Below are positions 1-6,539 of a stretch of 19,894 nt of DNA, piece after piece. The stretch comes from DASSBG01 sp965651365 (GTDB lineage: Bacteria > Pseudomonadota > Gammaproteobacteria > Xanthomonadales > Rhodanobacteraceae). The notes below the pieces were generated by a model. The model searched no databases, had not been told where the DNA came from, and worked only from the letters and a program-made list of their open reading frames with translations. Each line of letters starts with the position of its first letter. The first letter of the stretch is position 1. The stretch spans positions 1 to 19,894 of the forward strand of contig CBFGSA010000044.1 in the NCBI GenBank assembly GCA_965651365.1, in the 5' to 3' direction. Made by a program: the position numbers and the translations under genes.

Positions 1-2
1 GC

Positions 3-1913
3 ATGTCCCTGATCCAGTTGCTCAAGGTCGACTTCAGTGTCGGCGGTCCCCTGCTGCTTGACGGCATCGATTTCACCCTCGATGCCGGCGAACGGGTGTG
101 CGTGGTGGGGCGCAACGGGGCGGGCAAGTCGACCCTGCTGCGGCTGCTGGATGGCGAAATCGTGCCCGACGATGGCGAGATCCGGCGCCAGGGCGGTCTG
201 CGCGTGGCGCGCCTGGAACAGGCGGTGCCGCACGAAGCGCGCGGCAGCGTGTTCGACGTGGTGGCCGAGGGCCTGGGCGAGCTTGGCGCGCAGTTGGCCG
301 CGTTTCACCGCGCCGCACACGATGGCGATACCGATGCCATGGCGCGGGCGCAGGCGAAGATCGAAGCCGGCCACGGCTGGGATCTGGATGGCCGCGTGGC
401 GCAGACCCTGCACAGGCTGGGCCTCGACGGGGACGCGGACTTTGCCGGTCTGTCCGGCGGCATGAAACGCCGTGTGCTGCTGGCTCGGGCCCTGGTCTGC
501 GCGCCCGACGTATTGTTGCTGGACGAGCCGACCAATCATCTGGATATCGAAGCCATCGACTGGTTGCAGGAATTTCTGCGCAGCTTCGGTGGCAGCATCG
601 TGTTCGTGACCCATGACCGGCGCTTTTTGCGCGAGCTGGCCACGCGCATTGTCGAGATCGATCGCGGGCAGCTTACCGACTGGCCCGGCGATTACGACAA
701 CTATCTGCGTCGGCGCGAGGAACGGGCGCACGCTGAGGCCCAGGCCAACGCCGCTTTCGACAAGAAGCTGGCACAGGAGGAGGTGTGGATACGCCAGGGC
801 ATCAAGGCCCGGCGCACCCGCAACGAAGGGCGCGTGCGCGCACTTGAGGCGCTGCGCCGCGAACGCGCCGAGCGACGCGAGAAGGTCGGCAGCGCCCGCA
901 TGGAGCTGGCCGATGCGAAGGCCTCCTCGCGCAAGGTGATCGAGGCGCGCGAACTCGCTTTTGCCTATGGCGAGCGCGTGATGGTGCGCGATTTCTCGAC
1001 CACGGTGATGCGCGGCGACCGGATCGGCATTCTGGGCCCCAACGGCTCGGGCAAGACCACCCTGATCCGCCTGCTGCTGGGCCAGCTCGCGCCCGATGCG
1101 GGCAGTGTCAAGCTGGCACAGAATCTTCAGATTGCCTACTTCGACCAGCACCGCTCGCAGCTCGATGACGCGCTCAGCGCCGCCGACAACGTGGCTGAAG
1201 GACGCGAGTTCATCGAGCTCAACGGCAAGCGAACGCACATCATCGGCTATCTGCAGAATTTCCTGTTCACGCCCGAGCGGGCACGGGCGCCGATCACGCG
1301 CCTTTCCGGGGGCGAGCGCAACCGCTTGTTGCTGGCCAAACTGTTCGCGCAGCCGTCCAACCTGCTGGTGATGGACGAGCCGACCAATGATCTGGACGTG
1401 GAAACCCTGGAGCTGCTGGAAGACCTGCTGGCCGATTACCAGGGCACCCTGCTGCTGGTCTCGCACGATCGCGAGTTCATCGACAACGTGGTGACCAGCA
1501 CCCTGGTGCTCGAAGGCGACGGCCATGTGGGCGAATATGTCGGTGGTTATCAGGACTGGTTGCGGCAGCGGCCTGAAAAACCAAATGCGGCTTCACGTCA
1601 TTCGCGCGCAGGCGGGAATTCTGCAGCTTCGGCCACTCAAGAGTCGCCGGACTCCAGTCTGCGCGGGAGTGACGGTGATGAAGTTGCGGGCAAGAGCAGG
1701 AAACTCAGCTACAAGGATCAGCGTGAGCTCAAGGCCTTGCCGCAAAAAATCGAAAAACTGGAAACCGCGATCGCCGAGCGCACCGAAGCGATGTCCGACG
1801 CCGGCTTCTACCAGCAGGCCACCGAGGCCATCGTCGAGGCCAACCAGGCGCTGGAAAACCTGCAGGCAGAATTGCAGCAGGCCTACGACCGTTGGGAAGA
1901 GCTGGAGAGCTGA
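3..1913 (+). CDS. uup: ABC-F family ATP-binding protein Uup
   Basis: Soluble twin-ATPase ABC-F protein with no membrane segments. Uup homologues bind DNA or branched intermediates, limit transposon precise excision and act at the ribosome. Two ABC domains are complete. Domain 1 has Walker A at residues 36-44 (GRNGAGKST), signature LSGGMKRR near 150-157 and Walker B ending DEPTNHLD at 174-181. Domain 2 has Walker A GPNGSGKTT at 345-353, signature LSGGERN at 434-440 and DEPTNDLD at 458-465. The inter-domain linker holds the Arg-rich RQGIKARRTRNEGR segment (265-278). The last ~65 residues are a coiled coil, as in the Uup C-terminal DNA-binding domain. Length 636 aa matches E. coli Uup. Residues 532-557, between domain 2 and the coiled coil, are encoded by a palindromic repeat (separate entry). 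The upstream region lies outside the window, so the ribosome-binding site is not visible. Confidence 0.96.
   Translation: MSLIQLLKVDFSVGGPLLLDGIDFTLDAGERVCVVGRNGAGKSTLLRLLDGEIVPDDGEIRRQGGLRVARLEQAVPHEARGSVFDVVAEGLGELGAQLAAFHRAAHDGDTDAMARAQAKIEAGHGWDLDGRVAQTLHRLGLDGDADFAGLSGGMKRRVLLARALVCAPDVLLLDEPTNHLDIEAIDWLQEFLRSFGGSIVFVTHDRRFLRELATRIVEIDRGQLTDWPGDYDNYLRRREERAHAEAQANAAFDKKLAQEEVWIRQGIKARRTRNEGRVRALEALRRERAERREKVGSARMELADAKASSRKVIEARELAFAYGERVMVRDFSTTVMRGDRIGILGPNGSGKTTLIRLLLGQLAPDAGSVKLAQNLQIAYFDQHRSQLDDALSAADNVAEGREFIELNGKRTHIIGYLQNFLFTPERARAPITRLSGGERNRLLLAKLFAQPSNLLVMDEPTNDLDVETLELLEDLLADYQGTLLLVSHDREFIDNVVTSTLVLEGDGHVGEYVGGYQDWLRQRPEKPNAASRHSRAGGNSAASATQESPDSSLRGSDGDEVAGKSRKLSYKDQRELKALPQKIEKLETAIAERTEAMSDAGFYQQATEAIVEANQALENLQAELQQAYDRWEELES
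1596..1674. repeat. in-frame 79-bp palindromic repeat inside uup
   Basis: Two 26-bp arms, 1596-1621 and 1649-1674, are imperfect inverted copies. The left arm begins CGTCATTCGCGCGCAGGC and the reverse complement of the right arm begins CGTCACTCCCGCGCAGAC. They differ at about seven positions, most of them transitions. The 27-bp centre is unrelated. The CGTCA(T/C)TC outer ends match those of the intergenic elements at 6109 and 9462. The reading frame stays open through it, coding RHSRAGGNS...SLRGSDG in the flexible linker before the coiled coil. It resembles the dispersed GTCATTCCCGC-type palindromes common between proteobacterial genes, here located within a coding region. Confidence 0.85.
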
Positions 1914-1967
1914 GCAACCTTTCGCGGCCATGGGCTGCTCCCGCAAGAAATGGAGTGGAGGAGCGCG

Positions 1968-2762
1968 CTATCCTGCCCAGCGCGCGATGATGGCGTGCAG
2001 GGCGTCGAGGCCATCGAACACGGCGGCGGGGCCGGGCTGCAGGATGATGGGGGATTTCACTTCGTGCAGTTCGCCGTTGCGCACGGCAGGTACGTCCTGC
2101 CAGCCATCGCGGGCGGCGACGTGCCCGGGACGGAACTTCTTGCCGCACCAGGAACCGATGATGATGTCCGGTGCGCGCCGGGCGGGCTCGGCCGGATCGG
2201 CAATGATGCGGTTCTTGCCCATCGGCTCGCGCGCCAGTTCGGGGAAGATGTCGTCACCGCCGGCAATCGCGATCAGTTCCGAGACCCAGCGGATGCCGGA
2301 GATCATCGGCTCGTCCCATTCCTCGAAATAGACCCTTGGCCGACGGGGCAGGGCAGCAGCCTTGTCGCGCACTGCAACAATGTGCGCCTCGGCCTGTTGC
2401 GCAAGACGCTCGGCACCTTCGACGGCGCCAATCATCGCGCCCAGGCGCCGGATGTAGGCCAGGATGCCGGCCACGCTGCGGTGATTGCTGATCCAGACCT
2501 CGACGCCGGCCGCGACCAGGGCGCGGGCGATATCGGCCTGCATGTCGGAAAAACCGATCGCCAGGTCCGGTTCCAGTGCCAGGATCCTGTCGAGCTTGGC
2601 GCTGGTGAAGGCCGATACCTTGGGTTTTTCCCTGCGTGCTTCAGGCGGGCGCACGGTGAAACCGGAAATACCCACGATGCGCCCGGACTCGCCCAGCGCA
2701 TACAGCACTTCGGTCGGCTCTTCGGTGAGACAGGCGATGCGCTGCGGGTAGCTGTCATTCAT
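1968..2762 (-). CDS. cobalamin-binding protein, BtuF-like periplasmic-binding fold
   Basis: A 264-aa protein of the BtuF/FepB class III substrate-binding fold (PF01497-like). Characteristic stretches are CLTEEPTEVLYALG (11-24), where families have S-x-PS-x-TE-x-L-x-ALG, LALEPDLAIG (61-70) at the end of the first lobe, and SGIRWVSELIAIAGG (155-169) in the second lobe. Annotated relatives bind vitamin B12 or cobinamide for BtuCD import. There is no N-terminal signal peptide or lipobox: the chain opens MNDSYPQRIA directly into the first strand, so this version looks cytoplasmic, or its start is misread. I saw no in-frame upstream ATG in the 87 bp to pdxH. No btuCD or cobalamin synthesis gene lies nearby. 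It follows pdxH on the same strand and may be cotranscribed with it. The fold assignment is firm, the ligand less so. Confidence 0.8.
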   Translation of the reverse strand: MNDSYPQRIACLTEEPTEVLYALGESGRIVGISGFTVRPPEARREKPKVSAFTSAKLDRILALEPDLAIGFSDMQADIARALVAAGVEVWISNHRSVAGILAYIRRLGAMIGAVEGAERLAQQAEAHIVAVRDKAAALPRRPRVYFEEWDEPMISGIRWVSELIAIAGGDDIFPELAREPMGKNRIIADPAEPARRAPDIIIGSWCGKKFRPGHVAARDGWQDVPAVRNGELHEVKSPIILQPGPAAVFDGLDALHAIIARWAG

Positions 2763-2849
2763 CGCGGCAGCCGATCAGGGTGTCGCTGATGCGACCCGGT
2801 GTGGCGAAGTTGGAACTGCTTCGTGAAATAAGGTTGATGCACGTCTCGT

Positions 2850-3443
2850 TCATGGGTACAGCAGAGTCGATTGCCATTGGCCGTCGTGCACCTCGAAGCA
2901 TTCACGCAGGTGCAGACGGCTGGGTTGTGCGTGCCAGAACTCGATCAGGCGCGGGCATACCACGAAGCCACCCCAGTGCGGCGGACGCGGCACTTCGCGG
3001 TTGGCGAATTTCTGCTCGAACTGCGCAACGCGCTGCTCCAGCTCCTGGCGCCCGGCCAGTGCCTGCGACTGCTGCGAGGCCCAGGCTCCGACCTGGCTGC
3101 CGCGTGGGCGGCTGGCGAAGTAGGCATCGGACTCGGCAGCCGGCAGTTTTTCCGCACGGCCTTCGATGCGCAGTTGCGCACCGTGTTCGAGGTGCTTGAA
3201 ATGCAGGCTCAATGCCACTTCGGGGCAGGCGTCAAGCTGGCGGCCCTTGCGGCTGTGGTAATTGGTGAAAAAACGCAGACCGCGTGCATCGACGCCCTTC
3301 AGCAGCACGATGCGCACGCTGGTGCCGCCATCGGCGTTGCGGGTGGCCAGGGCCATCGAGGTCGGCTCGGGCTCACCCGCTGCAGCCGCGGAGGCAATCA
3401 GCGATTCGATGCGTGCAACCAGTTGCGGCGTCAGTTCGGGCAT
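2850..3443 (-). CDS. pdxH: pyridoxamine/pyridoxine 5'-phosphate oxidase
   Basis: FMN-dependent oxidase making pyridoxal 5'-phosphate from PNP or PMP, the last step of PLP synthesis and salvage, cytoplasmic homodimer. Family landmarks include RIVLLKG, FFTNYHSRKG (FMN contacts), RIEGRAEKL, YFASRPRGSQVGAWAS, the PRPPHWGGF motif, IEFW and the C-terminal RLHLR substrate-binding segment. The frame is open to 3491, but I place the start at the ATG at 3441-3443 (MPELTPQL, 197 aa). GGAGG lies 4 nt before it, and the extra upstream codons fall in the dodecin terminator. The end at 2850 is 87 bp before the BtuF-like gene on the same strand. Length is slightly below E. coli PdxH (218 aa), the difference being at the N-terminus. 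Confidence 0.95.
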   Translation of the reverse strand: MPELTPQLVARIESLIASAAAAGEPEPTSMALATRNADGGTSVRIVLLKGVDARGLRFFTNYHSRKGRQLDACPEVALSLHFKHLEHGAQLRIEGRAEKLPAAESDAYFASRPRGSQVGAWASQQSQALAGRQELEQRVAQFEQKFANREVPRPPHWGGFVVCPRLIEFWHAQPSRLHLRECFEVHDGQWQSTLLYP

Positions 3444-3454
3444 GCAGCCTCCGG

Positions 3455-3484
3455 AAAAGCAAACGGCCGGAGAAGTTCCGGCCG
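3455..3484 (-). terminator. Rho-independent terminator after dodecin
   Basis: On the minus strand a perfect 8-bp stem CGGCCGGA/TCCGGCCG (3477-3484 with 3464-3471) closes a 5-nt loop and is followed by TTTGCTTTT (3463-3455). It sits 32 nt after the dodecin stop and directly before the pdxH ribosome-binding site. Dodecin and pdxH are therefore probably separate transcripts, or partly coupled by read-through. Confidence 0.8.
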
Positions 3485-3515
3485 CCTGCATGATACCGAA
3501 TTGTCCGGTGGCGGA

Positions 3516-3719
3516 TCAGCCCACCAGGAAGTTCACCCGCATGTTGACGCGCCATTCGCTGACCTTGCCGTCGTCGCTGGTGACCACCTTGATTTCGTTG
3601 ATCCAGGCGCCCTTGATGTTGCTGACCGTCTTGGCGGCCTTGTCCAGCCCATGCTGCACGGCGTCTTCAATGCCCTTGCTGGACGATGAGTTGAGTTCGA
3701 TGATCTTGGCTACGGACAT
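3516..3719 (-). CDS. dodecin family flavin-binding protein
   Basis: A 67-aa protein matching bacterial dodecins throughout: MSVAKIIELNSSSSKGIEDA at the N-terminus, an amphipathic helix VQHGLDKAAKTV (21-32), the GAWINEIKV strand with Trp39 at the flavin-stacking position, and the C-terminal strand WRVNMRVNFLVG. Dodecins form hollow dodecamers that sequester flavins, and CoA in some bacteria, buffering free flavin. The start is supported by AAGGAGAA about 7 nt upstream of the ATG. A hairpin terminator follows the stop. The next gene, pdxH, is FMN-dependent, which is a suggestive flavin link but may be coincidence. XrtH lies 110 bp upstream on the same strand. Confidence 0.95.
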   Translation of the reverse strand: MSVAKIIELNSSSSKGIEDAVQHGLDKAAKTVSNIKGAWINEIKVVTSDDGKVSEWRVNMRVNFLVG

Positions 3720-3762
3720 GCGTCATTCTCCTTGGGTGGTGGCCGACGAGCGGCCGGGTAGT

Positions 3763-3777
3763 CGGCATTCAATGCCG
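3763..3777. promoter_or_regulatory. interrupted palindrome upstream of dodecin
   Basis: CGGCATT-C-AATGCCG has perfect 7-bp arms with a single central base, about 44 bp before the dodecin ATG in the xrtH-dodecin gap. It could be an operator for a dimeric regulator or a small leader hairpin. No convincing -35/-10 pair was seen around it. Confidence 0.35.
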
Positions 3778-3829
3778 CTCAAGACTAACCCACCAGGGTG
3801 TTGGATCGATGTAAAGACGTGACCTGCAT

Positions 3830-4360
3830 TCAGGCTGGATTTGGAATCGGAGCCTTGCCCGAATCACGATGGCGGCGGATTTCGCGGCGCCGGATCCAGG
3901 CCAGCCAGATCAGGAACACCACCAGTGCATCAAGCACGATCAGTGCCTGCCACACGTACAGGTGGAACCAGTCGAACCAGGTGCGGTTCCAGTTGCCGAG
4001 GTAGTACAGGCTGATGATGCGGATCAGATTCACGCCCTGCACGCAGAAAAAGCCGATGACGATGCCGGCCAGCTTCTCCAGCCAGCGCGCCGGGTAAGCC
4101 AGCATCGCCGCGACCAGGATGATCACGGCCTCGACGCCGTTGCAGCCGCGCTCGATCGAAATGGCGAAGCCCGTGGTGGTGCTGGCCACGATGTTGCCGT
4201 GTACGGCCACGTCGCTGTCGAAGGTATGCATCAGCCAGGCGCTGACGTCGGCCAGGAAGCCCGTCCACGGCATGATTACATGCTTGTCCACCGGCGCCAG
4301 CAGCTCCAGCACGAACAGCACGATCAGGTAGACGGGAAACAGGATGACGAACTTGAGCAT
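3830..4360 (-). CDS. xrtH: exosortase H (IPTLxxWG-CTERM-type)
   Basis: Polytopic membrane cysteine protease/transpeptidase of the exosortase/archaeosortase family, 176 aa, the short single-domain form. Predicted membrane segments lie near residues 3-22, 77-90, 98-121 and 134-156. The family catalytic triad is visible: Cys73 in IERGCNGVEA, Arg114 in NLIRIISLYYLG, and His133 in FHLYVWQ. The GCNGVEA and HLYVWQ wording fits the XrtH subfamily, which processes proteins with a C-terminal IPTLxxWG motif, a transmembrane helix and a basic tail. No protein in this window ends in such a sorting signal, so its substrates lie elsewhere. GGAGAA sits about 7 nt before the start. The gene is divergent from aroK with a 55-bp shared promoter region. 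The basic tail RRREIRRHR (157-165) is probably cytoplasmic. Confidence 0.9.
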   Translation of the reverse strand: MLKFVILFPVYLIVLFVLELLAPVDKHVIMPWTGFLADVSAWLMHTFDSDVAVHGNIVASTTTGFAISIERGCNGVEAVIILVAAMLAYPARWLEKLAGIVIGFFCVQGVNLIRIISLYYLGNWNRTWFDWFHLYVWQALIVLDALVVFLIWLAWIRRREIRRHRDSGKAPIPNPA

Positions 4361-4380
4361 GTGGGACTTCTCCGGGACCT

Positions 4381-4409
4381 CTGTTGTCGCGTGCGTTTCA
4401 GGTTACGAT
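4381..4409 (+). promoter_or_regulatory. candidate aroK promoter (-10 TACGAT)
   Basis: TACGAT at 4404-4409 ends only 6 nt before the aroK ATG at 4416. The -35 is weak (around 4381-4389, TTGTCG at non-ideal 14-bp spacing). If used, transcription would start at or beside the AUG, giving a leaderless message. No good Shine-Dalgarno precedes the ATG, which agrees with this. Confidence 0.45.
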
Positions 4410-4415
4410 CACGCC

Positions 4416-4967
4416 ATGAATCCATCCAGCAACCTGTTCCTGATCGGCCCGATGGGCGCCGGCAAAACCTCGATCGGGCGGCGCCTGGCGCCGCGCTTCG
4501 GTCTGGGCTTCGTTGATCTGGATCACGAAATCGAGGCCGCCACCGGGACCGACATAGCGTTGATATTCGAGCACGAAGGCGAGGCCGGGTTCCGTCAGCG
4601 CGAGCGTCAGCAGCTGGCACAGTGTAGCGCCATGCAGGGCATTGTGCTGGCCACCGGTGGCGGCATCGTGCTCGATCCGGAGAACCGGCGGGTGCTCAGG
4701 AAGCGGGGCTTTGTGGTGTATCTGGATATTGATGTCGAACGGCAACTGGCGCGTCTGCGCCGCGACCGCAGTCGGCCGTTGCTGGCCGCGCCGGACCGGC
4801 GCCAGCGGCTCCAGGCCATTGCGGTCGAGCGCAAGCCGCTGTACGCGGCCACGGCCGACCTGCATGTTGCCGGTGCGCACGGGCCGGTACACCGCGCCGC
4901 CAGCGAGATTGCGCGCCGCATCGAAGCGAAGTGGCAGCGCGCGTCCGTGTCGGAGACTTCCGCATGA
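4416..4967 (+). CDS. aroK: shikimate kinase
   Basis: Phosphorylates shikimate at the 3-OH with ATP, the fifth step of chorismate synthesis, cytoplasmic. The 183-aa form begins MNPSSNLFLIGPMGAGKTS. Visible motifs are Walker A GPMGAGKTS (11-19), Asp34/Asp36 in FVDLDHEIE (Mg and shikimate), the GFR segment with Arg60, the GGG motif at 81-83 (LATGGGIVLD), and the RSRPLL lid. The frame is open from 4344, but the earlier ATG would add 24 unrelated residues and invade the divergent promoter region, so ATG 4416 is chosen. It overlaps aroB by ATGA (4964-4967), indicating translational coupling. Confidence 0.96.
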   Translation: MNPSSNLFLIGPMGAGKTSIGRRLAPRFGLGFVDLDHEIEAATGTDIALIFEHEGEAGFRQRERQQLAQCSAMQGIVLATGGGIVLDPENRRVLRKRGFVVYLDIDVERQLARLRRDRSRPLLAAPDRRQRLQAIAVERKPLYAATADLHVAGAHGPVHRAASEIARRIEAKWQRASVSETSA

Positions 4968-6058
4968 GCGTGAGCCGCACCATTCGCGTTGAACTGGGCG
5001 AGCGCGGCTATCCGATCTGGATCGGGCGCGGCCTGCTGTCCGACCCGGCCTTGTGGCGTCCGATCATCCAGGGCGGTCACGCCTTGCTGGTCAGCAACGC
5101 TGTGGTGGCGCCACTGTACGCCGACACCGTGAGCACCGGGCTGAACGGACTCGAGCATGGCCGCGTCGTGCTGCCCGACGGCGAAGCGCACAAGACGCTG
5201 GCTTCGGTGGATGGCATTTTTCGGGCTCTGGGCGAACTGGGCGCCACCCGCGATGCCTGTCTGATTGCGCTGGGCGGCGGCGTGATCGGCGACATGACCG
5301 GTTTTGCCGCGGCGTGCTGGATGCGCGGGGTCGATTTCGTGCAGATGCCGACCAGCCTGCTGGCGATGGTGGATGCCTCGGTCGGCGGCAAGACCGGCGT
5401 CAACCTGGCCTGCGGCAAGAACCTGGTGGGTGCCTTTCATCAGCCGCGTGCGGTGGTGATCGATACCGACGTGCTGGCGACGCTGCCCGATCGCGAATAC
5501 CGGGCAGGGCTGGCCGAAGTGGTCAAGCACGGCGCCATCGGCGATGGCGATTTTCTGGTCCGGCTCGGCAGCCTCACCGATGCGCTGAACCGGCGTGATG
5601 CCGAGGCGCTGGCGGAGATCATCGAGCATGCCTGCCGTTTCAAGGCCGCGGTGGTGGCGCGCGACGAAACCGAGCAGGGCCGGCGCGCGCTGCTCAACTT
5701 CGGCCATACTTTTGCCCACGCGCTGGAAACCGAGGCCGGCTATGGCCAGCTTCTGCATGGCGAGGCGGTCGCCATCGGCATGCTGCAGGCGGCGCGGCTG
5801 TCGGCGCAACTGGGTCTGGCCGATGCCGACGACGGTGCACGCCTTGAACGCCTGCTGGCCGGCTTTGGCCTGCCGCTGCGGCCGCCGGCCGGACTCGATC
5901 CCGGAGCGCTGCTGGCGCATATGCGCCTGGACAAGAAAAACCGCGGCCACCACCTGCGCCTGATCCTGTGGCGCGGCCCGGGTCAGGCCTTTCTGGCCGA
6001 TGATGTGCCAGCCGACGCGATACTTGAGCTCCTCGGAAGTCACCGGGAGCAAGGGTAG
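4964..6058 (+). CDS. aroB: 3-dehydroquinate synthase
   Basis: NAD- and metal-dependent conversion of DAHP to 3-dehydroquinate, second step of the shikimate pathway. The 364-aa length is typical. Signature stretches are LPDGEAHKTL, ALGGGVIGDMTGFAAACW (NAD binding), QMPTSLLAMVDASVGGKTGV (substrate and metal site), KNLVGAFHQP, EVVKHGAI, LNFGHTFAHALE with metal-ligand His, HGEAVAIGM and DKKNRG. The start is set at ATG 4964 because it overlaps the aroK stop as ATGA and because MSVSRTIRVELGERGYPIWIG fits the family N-terminus. The 11 extra upstream codons have no family support. A strong hairpin follows the stop. Confidence 0.97.
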   Translation: MSVSRTIRVELGERGYPIWIGRGLLSDPALWRPIIQGGHALLVSNAVVAPLYADTVSTGLNGLEHGRVVLPDGEAHKTLASVDGIFRALGELGATRDACLIALGGGVIGDMTGFAAACWMRGVDFVQMPTSLLAMVDASVGGKTGVNLACGKNLVGAFHQPRAVVIDTDVLATLPDREYRAGLAEVVKHGAIGDGDFLVRLGSLTDALNRRDAEALAEIIEHACRFKAAVVARDETEQGRRALLNFGHTFAHALETEAGYGQLLHGEAVAIGMLQAARLSAQLGLADADDGARLERLLAGFGLPLRPPAGLDPGALLAHMRLDKKNRGHHLRLILWRGPGQAFLADDVPADAILELLGSHREQG

Positions 6059-6059
6059 A

Positions 6060-6087
6060 CCGGCTCAAGGGCGAGGCCCGGAGCCGG
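6060..6087 (+). terminator. strong hairpin after aroB (possible terminator)
   Basis: Starting 2 nt after the aroB stop, CCGGCTC (6060-6066) pairs with GAGCCGG (6081-6087), and inside it GGGC (6069-6072) pairs with GCCC (6076-6079) around a 3-nt loop. No T-tract follows, so it could be a terminator lacking a U-run or a 3'-end stabiliser. Confidence 0.5.
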
Positions 6088-6108
6088 CGTCCCGGTAATC
6101 CTCAATCT

Positions 6109-6217
6109 CGTCATTCCGGACGGAGCGAAGTGAAGATCCGGAATCCACTTGGCCCCTGAAGGCTTCACGATTGCGGGTGGATTGCGGATCGACGCTGCGC
6201 GTCATTCCGGAATGACC
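6109..6217. repeat. paired REP-type palindromic element upstream of the WGR gene
   Basis: A head-to-head pair of palindromic units. The left unit is CGTCATTCCGGA...TCCGGAATCCAC (6109-6148). The right unit, read on the minus strand, is GTCATTCCGGAATGAC...GATCCGCAATCCAC (6217-6178). The right end contains a perfect 16-bp palindrome GTCATTCCGGAATGAC (6201-6216). Size and outline match the element at 9462-9567, so this is a dispersed BIME-like family rather than a gene-specific site. Confidence 0.8.
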
Positions 6218-6240
6218 AGACCGGGCGCCCTCCCGCCATG

Positions 6241-6269
6241 CTCACACAAACCATGGTCGCCGCTACAAT
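6241..6269 (+). promoter_or_regulatory. promoter of the WGR-hemE pair
   Basis: CTCACA (6241-6246, 4 of 6 to TTGACA), a 17-bp spacer, then TACAAT (6264-6269, 5 of 6 to TATAAT). The -10 ends 9 nt before ATG 6279, placing the predicted start of transcription within about 3 nt of the AUG. This implies a very short or absent leader. Confidence 0.6.
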
Positions 6270-6278
6270 AGCCGGTTC

Positions 6279-6539
6279 ATGCGCATCTACATGCAACAAA
6301 CCCCGGATATCGAGGCCGCGCCGCGCTACGTGCAACTGCTGCTGGAGCAGGATCTGCTCGGCGGCTGGACGCTGTACCGCGAGACGGGCAGGGAAGGCGG
6401 CCGCGCAACCTTGCGGCGTCAGGTATTTGTCGAGCGTGACGAGGCGATCGCCGCGTTCGAGCATGCGCGCGATCTGCAACTGAAAAAAGGCTTCAAGATC
6501 ATGATCACCGAAGGCATGGAGGCGCCGCGTGTCCACTGA
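6279..6539 (+). CDS. small WGR-like domain protein upstream of hemE
   Basis: An 86-aa protein resembling a single WGR domain: Trp30 in GGWTLYRETGREGGRATLRRQVF, then an acidic and hydrophobic helix DEAIAAFEHARDLQLKKGF, matching the usual order W-x-L-x-R-x-(WGR)-x-x-G...F...EA...K...GY. The namesake W-G-R tripeptide has become T-G-R, so the domain is degenerate. WGR domains bind nucleic-acid ends in PARPs and occur as stand-alone bacterial proteins of unknown role. The start is ATG 6279, with ATG 6291 as an alternative. Neither has a Shine-Dalgarno, and a TACAAT box sits just upstream. The 3' end overlaps hemE by 11 nt, so the two are translationally coupled. I infer a chromosomally conserved partner of hemE, function unknown. 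Confidence 0.75.
   Translation: MRIYMQQTPDIEAAPRYVQLLLEQDLLGGWTLYRETGREGGRATLRRQVFVERDEAIAAFEHARDLQLKKGFKIMITEGMEAPRVH

Noticed and set aside
1912..1940. GAGCA...TGCTC inverted repeat between uup and the BtuF-like gene
   Set aside because: Only 5 bp of pairing over a 19-nt loop with no T-run, so likely chance.
2763..2849. Possible cobalamin riboswitch upstream of the BtuF-like gene
   Set aside because: Only 87 bp is available and I found no recognisable B12-box. A covariance-model search (Rfam cobalamin) would settle it.
4344..4415. Upstream extension of aroK by 24 codons
   Set aside because: The extra residues have no family match and overlap the start region of the divergent xrtH gene. 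ATG 4416 gives the usual N-terminus.
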